A program made the translations under genes and the position numbers. The notes under the pieces are model-generated. The model saw only the letters and a program-made list of their open reading frames with translations, was not told where the DNA came from and did no database searches. This document shows, piece after piece, positions 19,029 through 30,345 of a stretch of 64,000 bases of DNA. The stretch spans positions 4,944,041 to 5,008,040 of the forward strand of contig CM038917.1 in assembly GCA_021904315.1 (NCBI GenBank), read 5' to 3'. Origin of the DNA: Sphagnum magellanicum (Eukaryota > Streptophyta > Sphagnopsida > Sphagnales > Sphagnaceae). Within the stretch, counting starts at the first letter, position 1. Each line of letters begins with the position of its first letter.

Positions 19029-19140
19029 TTTATACCTATATTTGGCTAAACCTCAAGATAATTACCACTTTTTCTAGATCTTCCTATGGATGATTGCCAT
19101 TTTGGTTGCATAAAATAATTCTTAAAATAAACAGTAATCC
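19029..19140 (+). repeat. Dispersed repeat A copy
   Basis: It aligns by eye with 906-1015: TTTATA, TTTGGCTAAA, ATCTTCCTATGGATGATTGCC (in part), a CATAAA-like word, and AATTCTTAAAA. The near-identical 15-base core and conserved word order over about 110 bp make common origin likely. No TIR or coding potential is visible. Confidence 0.5.
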
Positions 19141-20171
19141 ATATATGAAAACATTGGGGAATTATTATAACTAAAGGTGTTTCGAGGAATACAACGTAAG
19201 GTTTGAACTCTGGATACCAACATGTGATTATATTAGGGCATTTATGATATTAAACCAAGTTGTTTATGGTATGACAAGCATTGTGAAGAATTCAAAATAA
19301 AAAGAAATTTAAAAAATAAATAAATTGCTACCTCTTTCAAAAGACATCTTCAAGAAATTTCATCTGTCTACAATTTCTTTTTAAATAGATATTTATTTTT
19401 TAATCTTCGTGTTTTTATTAAAGTAAAAAATATTGTGGATAAAATGAACATAATATATTTACATGGATAGAAGTTTTTCAAATTCTTGAACCATCCCTTG
19501 ATCTCCAATCAATATTGGTTACCTAGTTTGTACATTAGAATCTTAGGACTTATGTTCTATGAATATAGACATTAAAACTTTATTGTTATAACACAAAGAA
19601 AGTCCTCCCAACCATAGAAGACACACAAACTCTTTTCACCCTTGAGCTCTTGTATCCAACATCAATTGTAAATACCATTATAATGAGTGAAGTAAATTTT
19701 ATTATCTTAAATTAGGTTTCTTGTTCATTATACTTTCACTAAACCTAAACTAGGTTTTTCATTCGTTATACTCTCATTAAACTTAAACTAGGTTTTTAAA
19801 TCACGTTTTTTTATCTTGCTCCTACATCTCCATGGGTTAAACCCCACAATTTCATAACAATGTTTCTGCTTTCACTTCCTAAGGCTCTTCATTGAGAAAT
19901 TCATTGTCATAATTGTAGTACAAATGTAAATGAATTTTCTTTCATTCATTTGAACTTGTTCTCTTATGAAGTGATATTGTATGTCAATATTTTTGTCTTG
20001 AGAATGAAATTTAAGGTTTGCTAATAACATTATTGTTTGTTGATTATTAAAAGACAAGGTAATATGGTTAGGATTATCAAAATAAAAACTACAATTTTCT
20101 CAAGCAAACAACTTTCTGCCAATGTTTATGAGATTGTCATACATTTGATTTGTACTTGATAATGCAACCAA

Positions 20172-20969
20172 AGGTGAAAGCACATTAAAGGGGGGCCAAA
20201 AATGTTGTCACATTGTACTTTTTTTAGGGGTGTCAATGTTTGAACTTCAACCATGGTAATATTGAAGCATATTTTTCCAAACTTTTTGCATAATATGGTA
20301 GATTATAACACAAAAAATTCAATTGCAAGGAATTTTTTTTTCCAACTTATATTGTGCGATTCCGAAATATATTTGTGACAAAAAAAAATGTACGTTACTA
20401 TAAACTAAAAAAATGCAAATTTACTCAAAAAATGATTGAAATGATTTTTCATCTTTATGAAATTTGTAGAATCTATTAAACATTGTGGTTCCATATGATT
20501 ACAATAAATTTGTGAGCCATGTGAAAATTTTGATAATTATCATATCACAAATGGGTGTTTTTGGGGACAATTACCATAACTATTTGGTAAATTAACATTT
20601 TAACCAACTATCACTTTCAAATGGAAGATGACAAAATATGTGAGGTGGGTCATTTTTAAAATTTTCATTTCAAATAGTTTTTGGTTGACTAATTCAAACC
20701 CAAACCTAGTGTAGTCTAAAAACAAAATTAGGCTCTATTTTATTGTATATACCATGAATATATTCATTATTCCTTGAATTTTATGCTTTAAAATTTTATT
20801 TATTTATTCAAATAATATTAAATATCATTAAATTTGTGAAAATCAAAATATCAAGCCCAAACACCAAAAATGAAACCCAAAATTAAATGCAATACGTTTT
20901 GCAAAAATATTTTTTATATACATGTTGTGAAAATGCCCAAAGTGGCCCCCCCATAGTGTGCTTTCACCC
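20172..20969. mobile_element. 798-bp TIR element (MITE-like), 4-bp TSD CCAA
   Basis: The left end is AGGTGAAAGCACATTA and the right end, reverse-complemented, is GGGTGAAAGCACACTA. GGGGGGCCA lies inside both ends. CCAA flanks it at 20168-20171 and 20970-20973. It interrupts the copia RNase H frame between ISWTCKQQ and VALSST. Removing the element plus one CCAA restores a continuous frame there, so the boundaries and the 4-bp duplication are supported independently. It contains no transposase and is non-autonomous. Superfamily is unassigned. Confidence 0.88.
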
Positions 20970-21159
20970 CCAACTATTGTTGTTTGCATGTCCAACTTAT
21001 AACGTCTCTAACAACAAAATACTAATAATAGGTCAAGATGTTCATCTTCTTGTGTTAGGATCGTTGCCCTAATCAACATTAATGTAACCATACAAAACAA
21101 TTATCTTTTGATTTTGTATATTAAAGTGTATTATCTAATGTACATTAATTGTATCTTAA

Positions 21160-21477
21160 GGCAACTTTAGATGAAGGTCCAAGGTCCATGGACTAATGAA
21201 TTCAAGCAATCTTATTGGTTGAAAGCTTTAAATTGGTTAAAGGCCTTTAAACGAAGGGCCAAGACCAAAAAGTGGCAAATTGATGCTAAACCTACATGGC
21301 ACATGTTTTGGAAGGAAAATCAATTGGGCCATACCAAAAAAAATGCTAAAAGGAGAGCTCTTAATTTGGAAACCAAGAATCAAGCTAGGGACCAAGGTAT
21401 AGTCCAACTCAAGGATTCAATTTATTTCAAACTGGTTCCTAGTAAATTGGACCTTGGACCCTCATCTAAAGTGGGCC
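21160..21477. mobile_element. 318-bp TIR element (MITE), TTAA target duplication
   Basis: The ends are GGCAACTTTAGATGAAGGTC and, reverse-complemented, GGCCCACTTTAGATGAGGGT, continuing as CCAAGGTCC in both (about 29 bp TIR). TTAA flanks it at 21156-21159 and 21478-21481. It splits the copia frame within ILRY: RIL lies on one side and LRY-like codons on the other. A 135-codon open frame on the + strand (21171-21578) runs through the element and out into copia DNA, so it is fortuitous. TTAA targets are typical of piggyBac- and Kolobok-type transposases; the parent is not in the window. Confidence 0.85.
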
Positions 21478-22100
21478 TTAATATTCTTTTAGCAACTTGC
21501 CAATGTTTGCACCAAGGTTCACAAAGAATTAAACCAAGCAAGTTTTATATATTTATATGCAAACAAATGCATACATAAAACATCTAACAACTTGTGAGTA
21601 TGGAACTCCTATTAAATTTTTTCTTCTTGTTTTTGAAGACAACCATCTTTATTTAACTTCACATTAGACTCACCTAGGTTACATATAAATTTGCAATATG
21701 GCATTGCAAATTTAAGTAAACTTTATAATAAATATTTCTTCTATGACATTCTAATCCAACCATCCTCTTGATTTCTAATCATTTGAGTTCCAATACAAAA
21801 ATGAATATATTTTAAGTTTGTCATTTCAAATTCAAATTCAAAAGTCTTCTTCATTTGTTGTGATAGGAATATGACCATTGCTCACTAGCATTGTATTATC
21901 AATGTAAAGAACAATCATAGCAAACTTTCCCTCTTGTTTCATTGTGTATAGATTAAAATCAACATCATTTCTTATACACCCAATAGAGATTACATATGAG
22001 TCCATCCATTAGTACCAAGCCCTATAATACTACTTAAGTTGTATAAAGCTTTTTAGAGCGTGCACATTTTTTGTGAATTTGTTCTTTCTTTAACTCCTCA

Positions 22101-22103
<3 letters not shown>

Positions 22104-22177
<74 letters not shown>
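22104..22177. repeat. (AT)n microsatellite
   Basis: An uninterrupted TA/AT dinucleotide run of about 74 bp lies inside the copia relic. Confidence 0.95.
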
Positions 22178-22179
<2 letters not shown>

Positions 22180-23654
22180 TCTTCTAATACTCCATGTAGG
22201 AATTTAGTTTTAACATTCAATCGATGGACTTTGTAATCAAGTTAAAATAATAATAACATGAATAGAAGAAAGTTTTACAACCAATGAAAAGATGTCACCA
22301 TAATCTACACCCTTGACTTGTGTGAAACCTTTTACTAAATGAACTTTATATCTCTAATGCTTCCTTCAAATTTTAACTTGGTTTGAAAATTCACTTATAA
22401 TTCATCATTTATTTATTGTTTGATAGTGTTGTTAATGTATGGAAATTTTATTCGTCTATATTGAATGCAATGTAAATTCAATAGCCATTTTCCAATGAGT
22501 TACATCAAGTTTAAATAAAACTTTTTCATATGTGATTGGCTCCAACTTATAATCTTGTACTATTAGTGCCTTGGTTTGGATTTTCTTGAGGTAGATGGCT
22601 TCTTTCCCACATTCTATGTGATCAATCTATTTGGTTTAATAATCTTTCTCAATGGTCTTGATGGATATTGCATGTTTATTCTATATTAGGTGATATGTGA
22701 TTATTGATATAAAACTTTTCAATTTCTCCCATTGAATTCAAACTCAAGTGTGGTATAGTTAAGTTGTAGTCTATATTTTTGGTTGTATTTGTTGTGTAAT
22801 AATATGTTTACTACCAAGTTAGGAGGGGATTAAACTAGTAAAGGGATTATTTAAAGAATGTATTAAACAACAATTCATTTAAATTTGTTTCATTTTGTTC
22901 AATTGAATGTTCATATTCTATAGTAGTTCATTTTTTCAAAGACCACATCTCTAGAGATAATAATGGTTTTGTTTAACAATTTTAATAAATATTTATAGGC
23001 TCGTTTTCTTCATAATAGCCAAAAAGTGTATATTCAATTGTATGATGCATTAATTTCTTCCTTACTAAATCTTTTTGCACAAGAAAAAAATACATCTAAA
23101 CATTTTCGAATGAATTTAACTTTGGTTTTACACTAATCCATGAATCAACATGAATCTTTGTGTCATCAAGTGCCTTTGTAGGAATCGTATTCTAAAAATA
23201 GTTTCTTGTCAACAAAGCCTTGTCCCCATAGGATTTAGAAAGACCAAAATTGTGCAACATACAAGTTACAACATCCATTAGAATCATGTATTTACTCTCT
23301 ACAACCCCATTATTAAACAAGAGCTAATCATCATAACCAAGGCCAATTTTTGAAATATTAACAAAGGTCAACTTTTGAAAGGATCCCAATTAATATGTAC
23401 ACTTATATACACCTAGATTATACAAATGATTATAAAAATGTTTTTTTTCATTTAATAAACATCTAATTTTTCATCTATACAAAACACACAAGTTGCCAAG
23501 TTGTATGACAACATATTGTAAACAATTTTGAAACTTTGAGTCTATGGACCTAATGGAATACCTTTCCACATTTACAAAAAGGATAAACGAATGATATGGA
23601 CAAACGTTACATTAAGTATACATGTTGAGTGTAATCATATAATAAATATACAAA

Positions 23655-26600
23655 TCACATCCATTTGAAAGTGGAGCTAAATCTTTTCGATAATATGTTG
23701 AATATGGGAATATATTGCATGCCTTTCTTTTTGTTCAATCCTTCAAAAAGTTGTAGAACTTCTTGGATTCCCGGTCTTTGATTTGGATCTTCCTATAAGA
23801 AACAAATGTCATAAAAGTTAGATGTTTATTATGTAATAGTTAAACATTATAATCAAACCATGGCAAAATGTTCAAATAAATGGACTACGTGTTCATATCT
23901 AAATTTGCAATGACACAATGTGAACATATATCCTTCAAAAAAGAATGTTTAAACCAACTTATATTTTTATTCAACAACATAATTTTATTGACTTTGAAAA
24001 TAATATATTCCTTTGAACTATACATATCAATCATGCAAATGGTCTAAAAGAATTCCAAGTGAGATTGAATGTACCATTTTCATGTGTAAACCTTATCAGG
24101 AAGTCTTACATTCAGTGGACAATCTAGTTTAATGTATTTCAAATTGTTTCAAGTACTACATCGAATCCATGATTTGGGTTTTTCAAATTTGTTTGACAAC
24201 AAATTGAATGATACACATAAAAGATTTGGCACAAAAATTACCTTGATGCACTGAAGGGAAATTTGCAAAAACAATTTGGCTTCATTGCGGTCAAACCCAA
24301 TGATTGAATTATTGATCACAACATTGAAAATTTGTTGGAATCCATTTTCTTCCACACGAACCTTTTGTGCCCATTGGATAAATTTGTAAAGGTAAACTTC
24401 ATTTCCATCTAAAATGAATGGTGATCCATTCAAAAGTTGAATCAACAACACTCCGAAGCTATACACATCACTCTTTGTTGATGCTTGCTTTTTTTCACGA
24501 ATTTCTGGTGCCATATATCCGAGTGTTCCTGGTGTAGAAGTTGAAGCTAACTACATCTGAATTTGAATTTTCCAAACAAATCAATAATTTCAATAGATGT
24601 CACATGCATTGAATGTACATGTTGAAGTTCATAAAACCCACACCCAAAATCCCATCTAATACCAATAGGAACCCATAATTTTTTTTGAATCTTTTTCAAT
24701 CACAAAAGTTCCAAGCCTTGTGTCATTACTCATGCACACATAAAAATAAATTTTGTATATAAAATGTAATTTCTTGAATTATTATATTAAATTTTTTTCA
24801 AATATTCATTTTAGATTGTGAATGTTTATCATATTTGTTCCATGACCTATAATAATGCAAATATGAAATTAGCAAGTTGTGCCCAAAAAGACTGTTCAAA
24901 TTTGCAAGGTTCACAATCGCAGTAAGATATAGTGTGCATGCACATAACCAATTAAAAAAAATGGTGGGGCACATACCACATCTTCATCCTTGCCATCTAA
25001 AATTTTTGCCAACCCAAAATCAGCTAATTTTGGGGTGTAATCTTGATCCAAAAGGATATTTTGTGGTTTGATATCAAGATGGACAATGATCGGATTACAT
25101 TTATGCAAATGTGCCAATCCTTGAGCAACCCCTATAATGATGCACATTCGTCGGTCCCAACCCAAAAGGTTGTCTTCATGGAGCCATTTGTCAAGAGATG
25201 AATTTGAAATGTATTCATATACCAACATATGTTTTGGGCCTTCGATACAATAGCCCAAAAGACGAACCAAATTGAAATGTTGAATTGATCCCAAAGTGCG
25301 CACTTCAGATATGAAAGATTTTTTTGCACCTTCATTGTGGGAGCCGTTCCATTTTAAAACTTTAATGGCAATCTTGGTGTCTTTCCAACAACTTTGATAA
25401 ACCTCACCAAAGGCTCCTTCCCCCAAACTTGTTCCAAAATTCAATTCATTGTATGTAAAAGATTGAATATTTGAATTGAATGGCAACAATTTTATTGTGG
25501 GTTGGTATTCATTTACCATCCATTTCAACATTTTTTGAATTTGTAATATCAAATGATCATTTGGTTGAAGATGATGAAATTTATCCATGATTTCCAAGGT
25601 TCCTTGATAGTCATCCAACCTGTATTTCACATCTGCATGACTCATCAAGGCGAATGGATCGTTTGGTTCAAGAACATCAACCTTGTCAAGGTCTTCCAAT
25701 GCTCCTTGATACTCTTTCAGCATCCTTTTGATATCTCCACGAATCCTCAAGGTGAATGCATTGTTTGGTTCAAGAACATCAGCCTTGTCAAGGTCCTCCA
25801 AGGCTCTTTTATAATCATCCAACATGTATTTGACATGTCCACGAATGCTCAAGGTGGATGCATTGTTTGGTCCAAGAACATCAGCCTTGTCAAGGTCCTC
25901 CAAGGCTCCTTGATACTCTTCCAACATGTATTTGACATTTCCACGAGTCCCCAAGGTGAATGCATGGTTTGGTTCAAGAACATCAGCCTTGTCAAGGTCC
26001 TCCAAGGCTCCTTGATAATCTTTCAACATCCTTTTGATATCTCCACGAGTCCTCAAGGTGAATGCATTGTTTGGTTCAAGAACATCAGCCTTGTCAAGGT
26101 CCTCCAAGGCTCCTTGATACTCTTTCAACATGTATTTGACATTTCCACGAGTCCCCAAAGTGAATGCATGGTTTGGTTCAAGAACATCAGCCTTGTCAAG
26201 GTCCTCCAAGGCTCCTTGATACTCTTTCAGCATCCTTTTGACATCTCCACGAGTCCTCAAGGTGAATGCATCGTTTGGTCCAAGAACATCAGCTTTGTCA
26301 AGGTCTTCCAAGGCTCCTTGATACTCTTTCAACATCTTTTTGACATTTCCACGAGTCCCCAAGGTGAATGCATGGTTTGGTTCAAGAACATCAGCCTTGT
26401 CAAGGTCCTCCAAGGCTCCTTGATACTCTTTCAGCATCCTTTTGACATCTCCACGAATCCGCAAGGTGAATGCATTGTTTGGTTCAAAAATATCAGCCTT
26501 GTCAAGGTCCTCCAAGGCTCCTTGATACTCTTTCAACATGTATTTGACATTTCCACGAGTCCCCAAGGTGAATGCATGGTTTGGTTCAAGAACATCAGCC

Positions 26601-28681
26601 TTGTCAAAGTCGTCCAAGGCTCCTTGATAGTCTTTCAGCATCCTTTTGACATCTCCACGAGTCCTCAAGGTGAATGCATTGTTTGGTTGAATAACATCAG
26701 CCTCGTCAAAGTCCTCCAAGGCTCTTTGATACTCTTTCAACATTTTTTTGACATCTCCATGAATCCTCAAGGTGAATGCATTGTTTGGTTCAAGAACATC
26801 AGCCTTGTCAAGGTCCTCCAAGGCTCCTTGATACTCTTTCAACATCTTTTTGACATCTCCACGAGTCTTCAAGGTGAATGCATGGTTTGGTTCAAGAACA
26901 TCAGCCTTGTCAAGGTCTTCCAAGGCTCCTTGATAGTCTTTTAGCATCCTTTTGACATCTCCACAAGTCATCAAGGTGAATACATTGTTTGGTCCAAGAA
27001 CATCAGCCTTGTCAAAGTCCTCCAAGGCTCCTTGATACTCTTTCAACATCTTTTTGACATCTCCACGAATCATCAAGGTGAATACATTGTTTGGTTCAAG
27101 AACATCAGCCTTGTCAAGGTCCTCCAAGGCTCCTTGATACTCTTTCAACATGTATTTGACATTTCCACGAGTCCCCAAGGTGAATGCATGGTTTGGTTCA
27201 AGAACATCAGCCTTGTCAAGGTCGTCCAAGGCTCCTTGATAGTCTTTTAGCATCCTTTTGACATCTCCACGAGTCCTGAAGGTGAATGCATTGTTTGGTT
27301 CAAGAACATTAGCCTTGTCAAGGTCTTCCAAGGCTCCTTGATATTCTTTCAACATGTATTTGACATTTCCACGAGTCCTCAAGGTGAATGCATTGTTTGG
27401 TCCAAGAACATCAGCCTTGTCAAGGTCGTCCAAGGCTCTTTGATAGTCTTTCAACATCCTTTTGATATCTCCACGAGTCCTGAAGGTGAATGCATTGTTT
27501 GGTTCAAAAACATCAGCCTTGTCAAGGTCCTCCAAGGCTCCTTGATACTCTTCCAACATGTATTTGACATTTCCACGAGTCCCCAAGGTGAATGCATGGT
27601 TTGGTTCAAGAACATCAGCCTTGTCAAGGTCGTCCAAGGCTCCTTGATAGTCTTTCAGCATCTTTTTGACATCTCCACGAGTCCTCAAGGTGAATGCATT
27701 GTTTGGTTGAATAACATCAGCCTTGTCAAGGTCCTCCAAGGCTCCTTGATACTCTTTCAACATCTTTTTGACATCTCCACGAGTCTTCAAGGTGAATGCA
27801 TGGTTTGGTTCAAAAACATCAGCCTTGTCAAGGTCCTCCAAGGCTCCTTGATATTCTTTCAACATCTTTTTGACATGTCCACGAATCCTCAAGGTGAATG
27901 GATTGTTTGGTTCAAGAACATCAGCCTTGTCAAGGTCTTCCAAGGCTCCTTGATATTCTTTCAACATGTATTTGACATTTCCACGAGTCCTCAAGGTGAA
28001 TGCATGGTTTGGTTCAAGAACATCAGCCTTGTCAAAGTCCTCCAAGGTTCCTTGATAGTCTTTCAACATGTATTTGACATCTCCACGAGTCTTCAAGGTG
28101 AATGCATTGTTTGGTTCAAGAACATGAGCCTTGTCAAGGTCCTCCAAGGCTCCTTGATACTCTTTCAACATGTATTTGACATTTCCACGAGTCTTCAAGG
28201 TGAATGCATTGTTTGGTTCAAGAACATCAGCCTTGTCAAGGTCGTTCAAGGCTCCTTGATAGTCTTTCAACATCTTTTTGACATCTCCACGAGTCCTCAA
28301 GGTGAATGCATTGTTTGGTTCAAGAGCATCAGCCTTGTCAAGGTCCTCCAAGGCTCTTTGATAGTCTTTCAACATTCTTTTGATATCTCCACGAGTCTTC
28401 AAGGTGAATGCATTGTTTGGTTCAAGAACATCAACCTTGTCAAGGTCCTCCAAGGCTCCTTGATAGTCTTTCAACATCTTTTTGACATCTCCACGAGTCT
28501 TGAAGGTGAATGCATTGTTTGGTTCAAGAACATCAGCCTTGTCAAGGTCGTTCAAGGCTCCTTGATAGTCTTTCAGCATCCCTTTGACATCTCTACAAGT
28601 CCTGAAGGTGAATGCATTATTTGGTTCAAGAACATCAGGCTTGTCAAGGTCCTTCACAGCTCCTTCATAATCTTCTAACAT
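23655..28681 (-). CDS. TPR-array protein kinase (31 TPR-like repeats plus non-RD RLK/Pelle-type kinase)
   Basis: Three exons join in frame on the minus strand: 28681-24977, 24550-24242, 23792-23655, giving 1383 residues. Residues 1-1054 are 31 consecutive 34-residue units of the type MLKEYQGALEDLDKADVLEP followed by NNAFTLRTRGDVKK, matching the TPR length and pattern; the last unit is diverged. The kinase follows from about 1075: glycine loop GEGAFGEVY, Lys1107 in AIK, HLDIKPQN at 1201-1208 (Leu instead of Arg, so non-RD), DFG at 1221-1223, PGTLGYMAPE at 1242-1251, DVYSFGVLL, and EDPNQRPGIQEVLQLFEG at about 1339-1356. All catalytic residues are present. No signal peptide or membrane segment is visible, so a cytoplasmic kinase is likely. 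TPRs bind proteins; the partner is unknown. A TGA sits just upstream of the chosen ATG, and the first unit begins mid-repeat, so an upstream exon is possible. Donors are GTATGT and GTAATT. Confidence 0.85.
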
Positions 28682-29350
28682 CCTTCATACATCGATCTAG
28701 TTAGTTCTCATGTTGATCTTTCATTTCAATGTGATTTGAATGACAAACTTGATCATCGCCAAAAATATTGGTGCACAATTCCATCACGTGCATAATTACA
28801 TGCATATGCACAAACCTTGTCCAAAATTATTGTTGTTTTAATCCATTTGTTGAATGGAATTCTTTCTTTGGCAAACATTATTATTGTAGTACTCTATATA
28901 TGCAAAGTTCATGACTTTTAATTGTTGCAAAACTACTTGAAATAGCTAGATGATGTGAGTCCCAATTTTGTTCAAATTAAACTCTCTAGTATAACCCCAT
29001 GTGAAACTTAGGAATATCATGTTCATGTTTTAATTAGTCACTACTTGAGCTTTGAAACAGATTCCATTCATCACAACCTTCACACCTTTGAATAAAAACA
29101 CACGCTTAATTTTATTGTTGCAAAACAAATTCAGTTCAAAATGATAAATGTTTGTGTGTGAAGCACATACCTACAAGTTTTGGGAAATTGCAAAAGATGT
29201 GACATTTGAATGACCTTGATAGTTTTTGTTGTCCTTTTGTGTTGGTTGCTAGCCCAATGAAATGCATGCGATCACTGTGGCAATCAAGAAAAGCACCAAG
29301 TTAACCCACGTTAGTAGAAAATAAGAGTAGATTAGCCTTTGTGCAAATTT
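28682..29350 (-). promoter_or_regulatory. 5' flank of the TPR-kinase with a possible leader intron
   Basis: On the minus strand, TTGTAG followed by GTATGTGCTT near 29172 is a good donor. A short ATG-led frame precedes it but cannot be joined in frame to the ATG at 28681 using an obvious acceptor. I therefore read it as a candidate non-coding leader exon plus intron. The rest is AT-rich, with no other feature. Confidence 0.25.
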
Positions 29351-29465
29351 GAATCATTATACAATCGTTACTCTAGGTTGAATATTCATGACACTACTAA
29401 TGCTTTCAAAGACATAGAACCTAAGTTTTGGTGTTTGAGACATACTAGGTTTCACATAAAAAGAC

Positions 29466-29747
29466 ATGATAATATGTGAGATGAATTTCATGTGGCAATT
29501 GGATGATGAATACTCTTGTTGTTGCATTGAGCCACGAAACCCTATACATGTATGCGAGGAGATGGACGGCAGTAGAAGCTCTACAACAAGCGCAATAGAA
29601 AGCTCTGCAACAAGCCCAACAGGGGAACTGACCTTGATAAAAATTTGTAGCAAGCTCTTGGATGCAAATCTGAGCCAAGGTAGAATTAGTCCATTGGATT
29701 CCTTGCATTTATGCCAGAATGATGAACAACTTGTAAGGTGGTCATGA
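29466..29747 (+). other. Unrecognised open frame, about 93 codons (both strands open)
   Basis: On the + strand the frame includes a hydrophilic stretch EEMDGSRSSTTSAIESSATS and then LTLIKICSKLLDANLSQGRI, which looks protein-like. The minus strand is open through the same bases for up to 189 codons (29357-29926). I recognise neither. It is a somewhat more GC-rich island than its surroundings and may be an exon fragment captured by a transposon or a pseudogene piece. Confidence 0.2.
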
Positions 29748-29984
29748 TTAAAGGTTGAGAGTAAGGATCCAAGAGGTACTTCTAGGATGGTGCATAGCAT
29801 GTGCCATAATTGTCGCGGGTTAAAGTTTTCCGTGCACCCGCTCAGAACTTTACCAGGGAAAATTTTATTGCAGCTGGATGCTTTGCCGACTTTTCTCTTG
29901 TCATGTTGTGCTTTCACACCGCTCAAGATTGGAAGTCTTTAAGAAAGTAATGCAATCCCCGCGTGAATACGGCGGCCACAGTAA

Positions 29985-30345
29985 ACCAGCACCCACCGGT
30001 GCACCATCCACTGGATGCCGGTTATGACTCAGTTGTGGATGATCGTCAACTGAGTTACTACCTGGTCTCATCTTGGTAACCCATTCAATAAGAAGTAGGT
30101 TTAACCTTTAGTCAGGTAGGTTAAAAAATAGCGGACTACTATGTAAGTAGATAGACGATACATAGTAGGTAGGGGCTGTTTTTACTACCTACCTGGTTGG
30201 CAGGTAGTTAATAAAGCAAGTTAGCTAACCACCATGGTTAGCTAGGGAACTGGAACCCAACAGAAAACTGTTTCCTCATCACATATCATCCATTCTTGAT
30301 GGTACACTGGTGGCTGCAGGTTAACAGTGGCCACGTTCTACACCT
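29985..30345 (+). repeat. Dispersed repeat B, copy 1
   Basis: Order of words: CACCCACCGGTGCACCATC, GGTTGTGGATGA-like words, CAACTGAGTTACTA, TTGGTAACC, ACTACCTACCTGG, GTTAGCTAACCACCATGGTT, CATATCATCCATTC and GATGGTACACTGGTGG. All recur in reverse orientation at 46868-47275. The GTAGGT/ACCTAC words make it locally palindromic. No coding potential; type unknown. Confidence 0.7.

Larger units (their letters stand above)
19850..23400 (-). mobile_element. Decayed Ty1/copia retrotransposon (integrase, RT, RNase H)
   Basis: Read on the minus strand, broken frames give the copia order. The integrase C-half lies at about 23150-23340 (words GVVESK, LHNFGLSKS, IPTKALD). The start of RT is at about 22250-22420 (KGFTQVKGVDYGDIFS). 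The catalytic-box region is at about 21880-21950 (FAMIVLYIDN in place of the usual Y-[IV]-D-D). A connector is near 21490 (HWQVAKRILR), and RNase H runs over about 19870-21160 (NDPNTRR, ISWTCKQQ, VALSST, DIQYHFIREQVQ). Many stops and frameshifts show it is dead. Gag/protease and a paired LTR were not found; the T-rich sequence below 19850 may include remains of the 3' LTR. It lies about 250 bp beyond the stop codon of the TPR-kinase gene. Confidence 0.85.

Noticed and set aside
21171-21578. 135-codon + strand open frame as a gene
   Set aside because: It crosses the right end of a MITE and runs into antisense copia sequence, so it cannot be an evolved gene.
25553-28678. Long + strand open frames (463, 72 and 446 codons) opposite the TPR array, as genes
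   Set aside because: They are the mirror of a 102-bp coding unit lacking antisense stops. The minus strand has the real domain structure and splicing.
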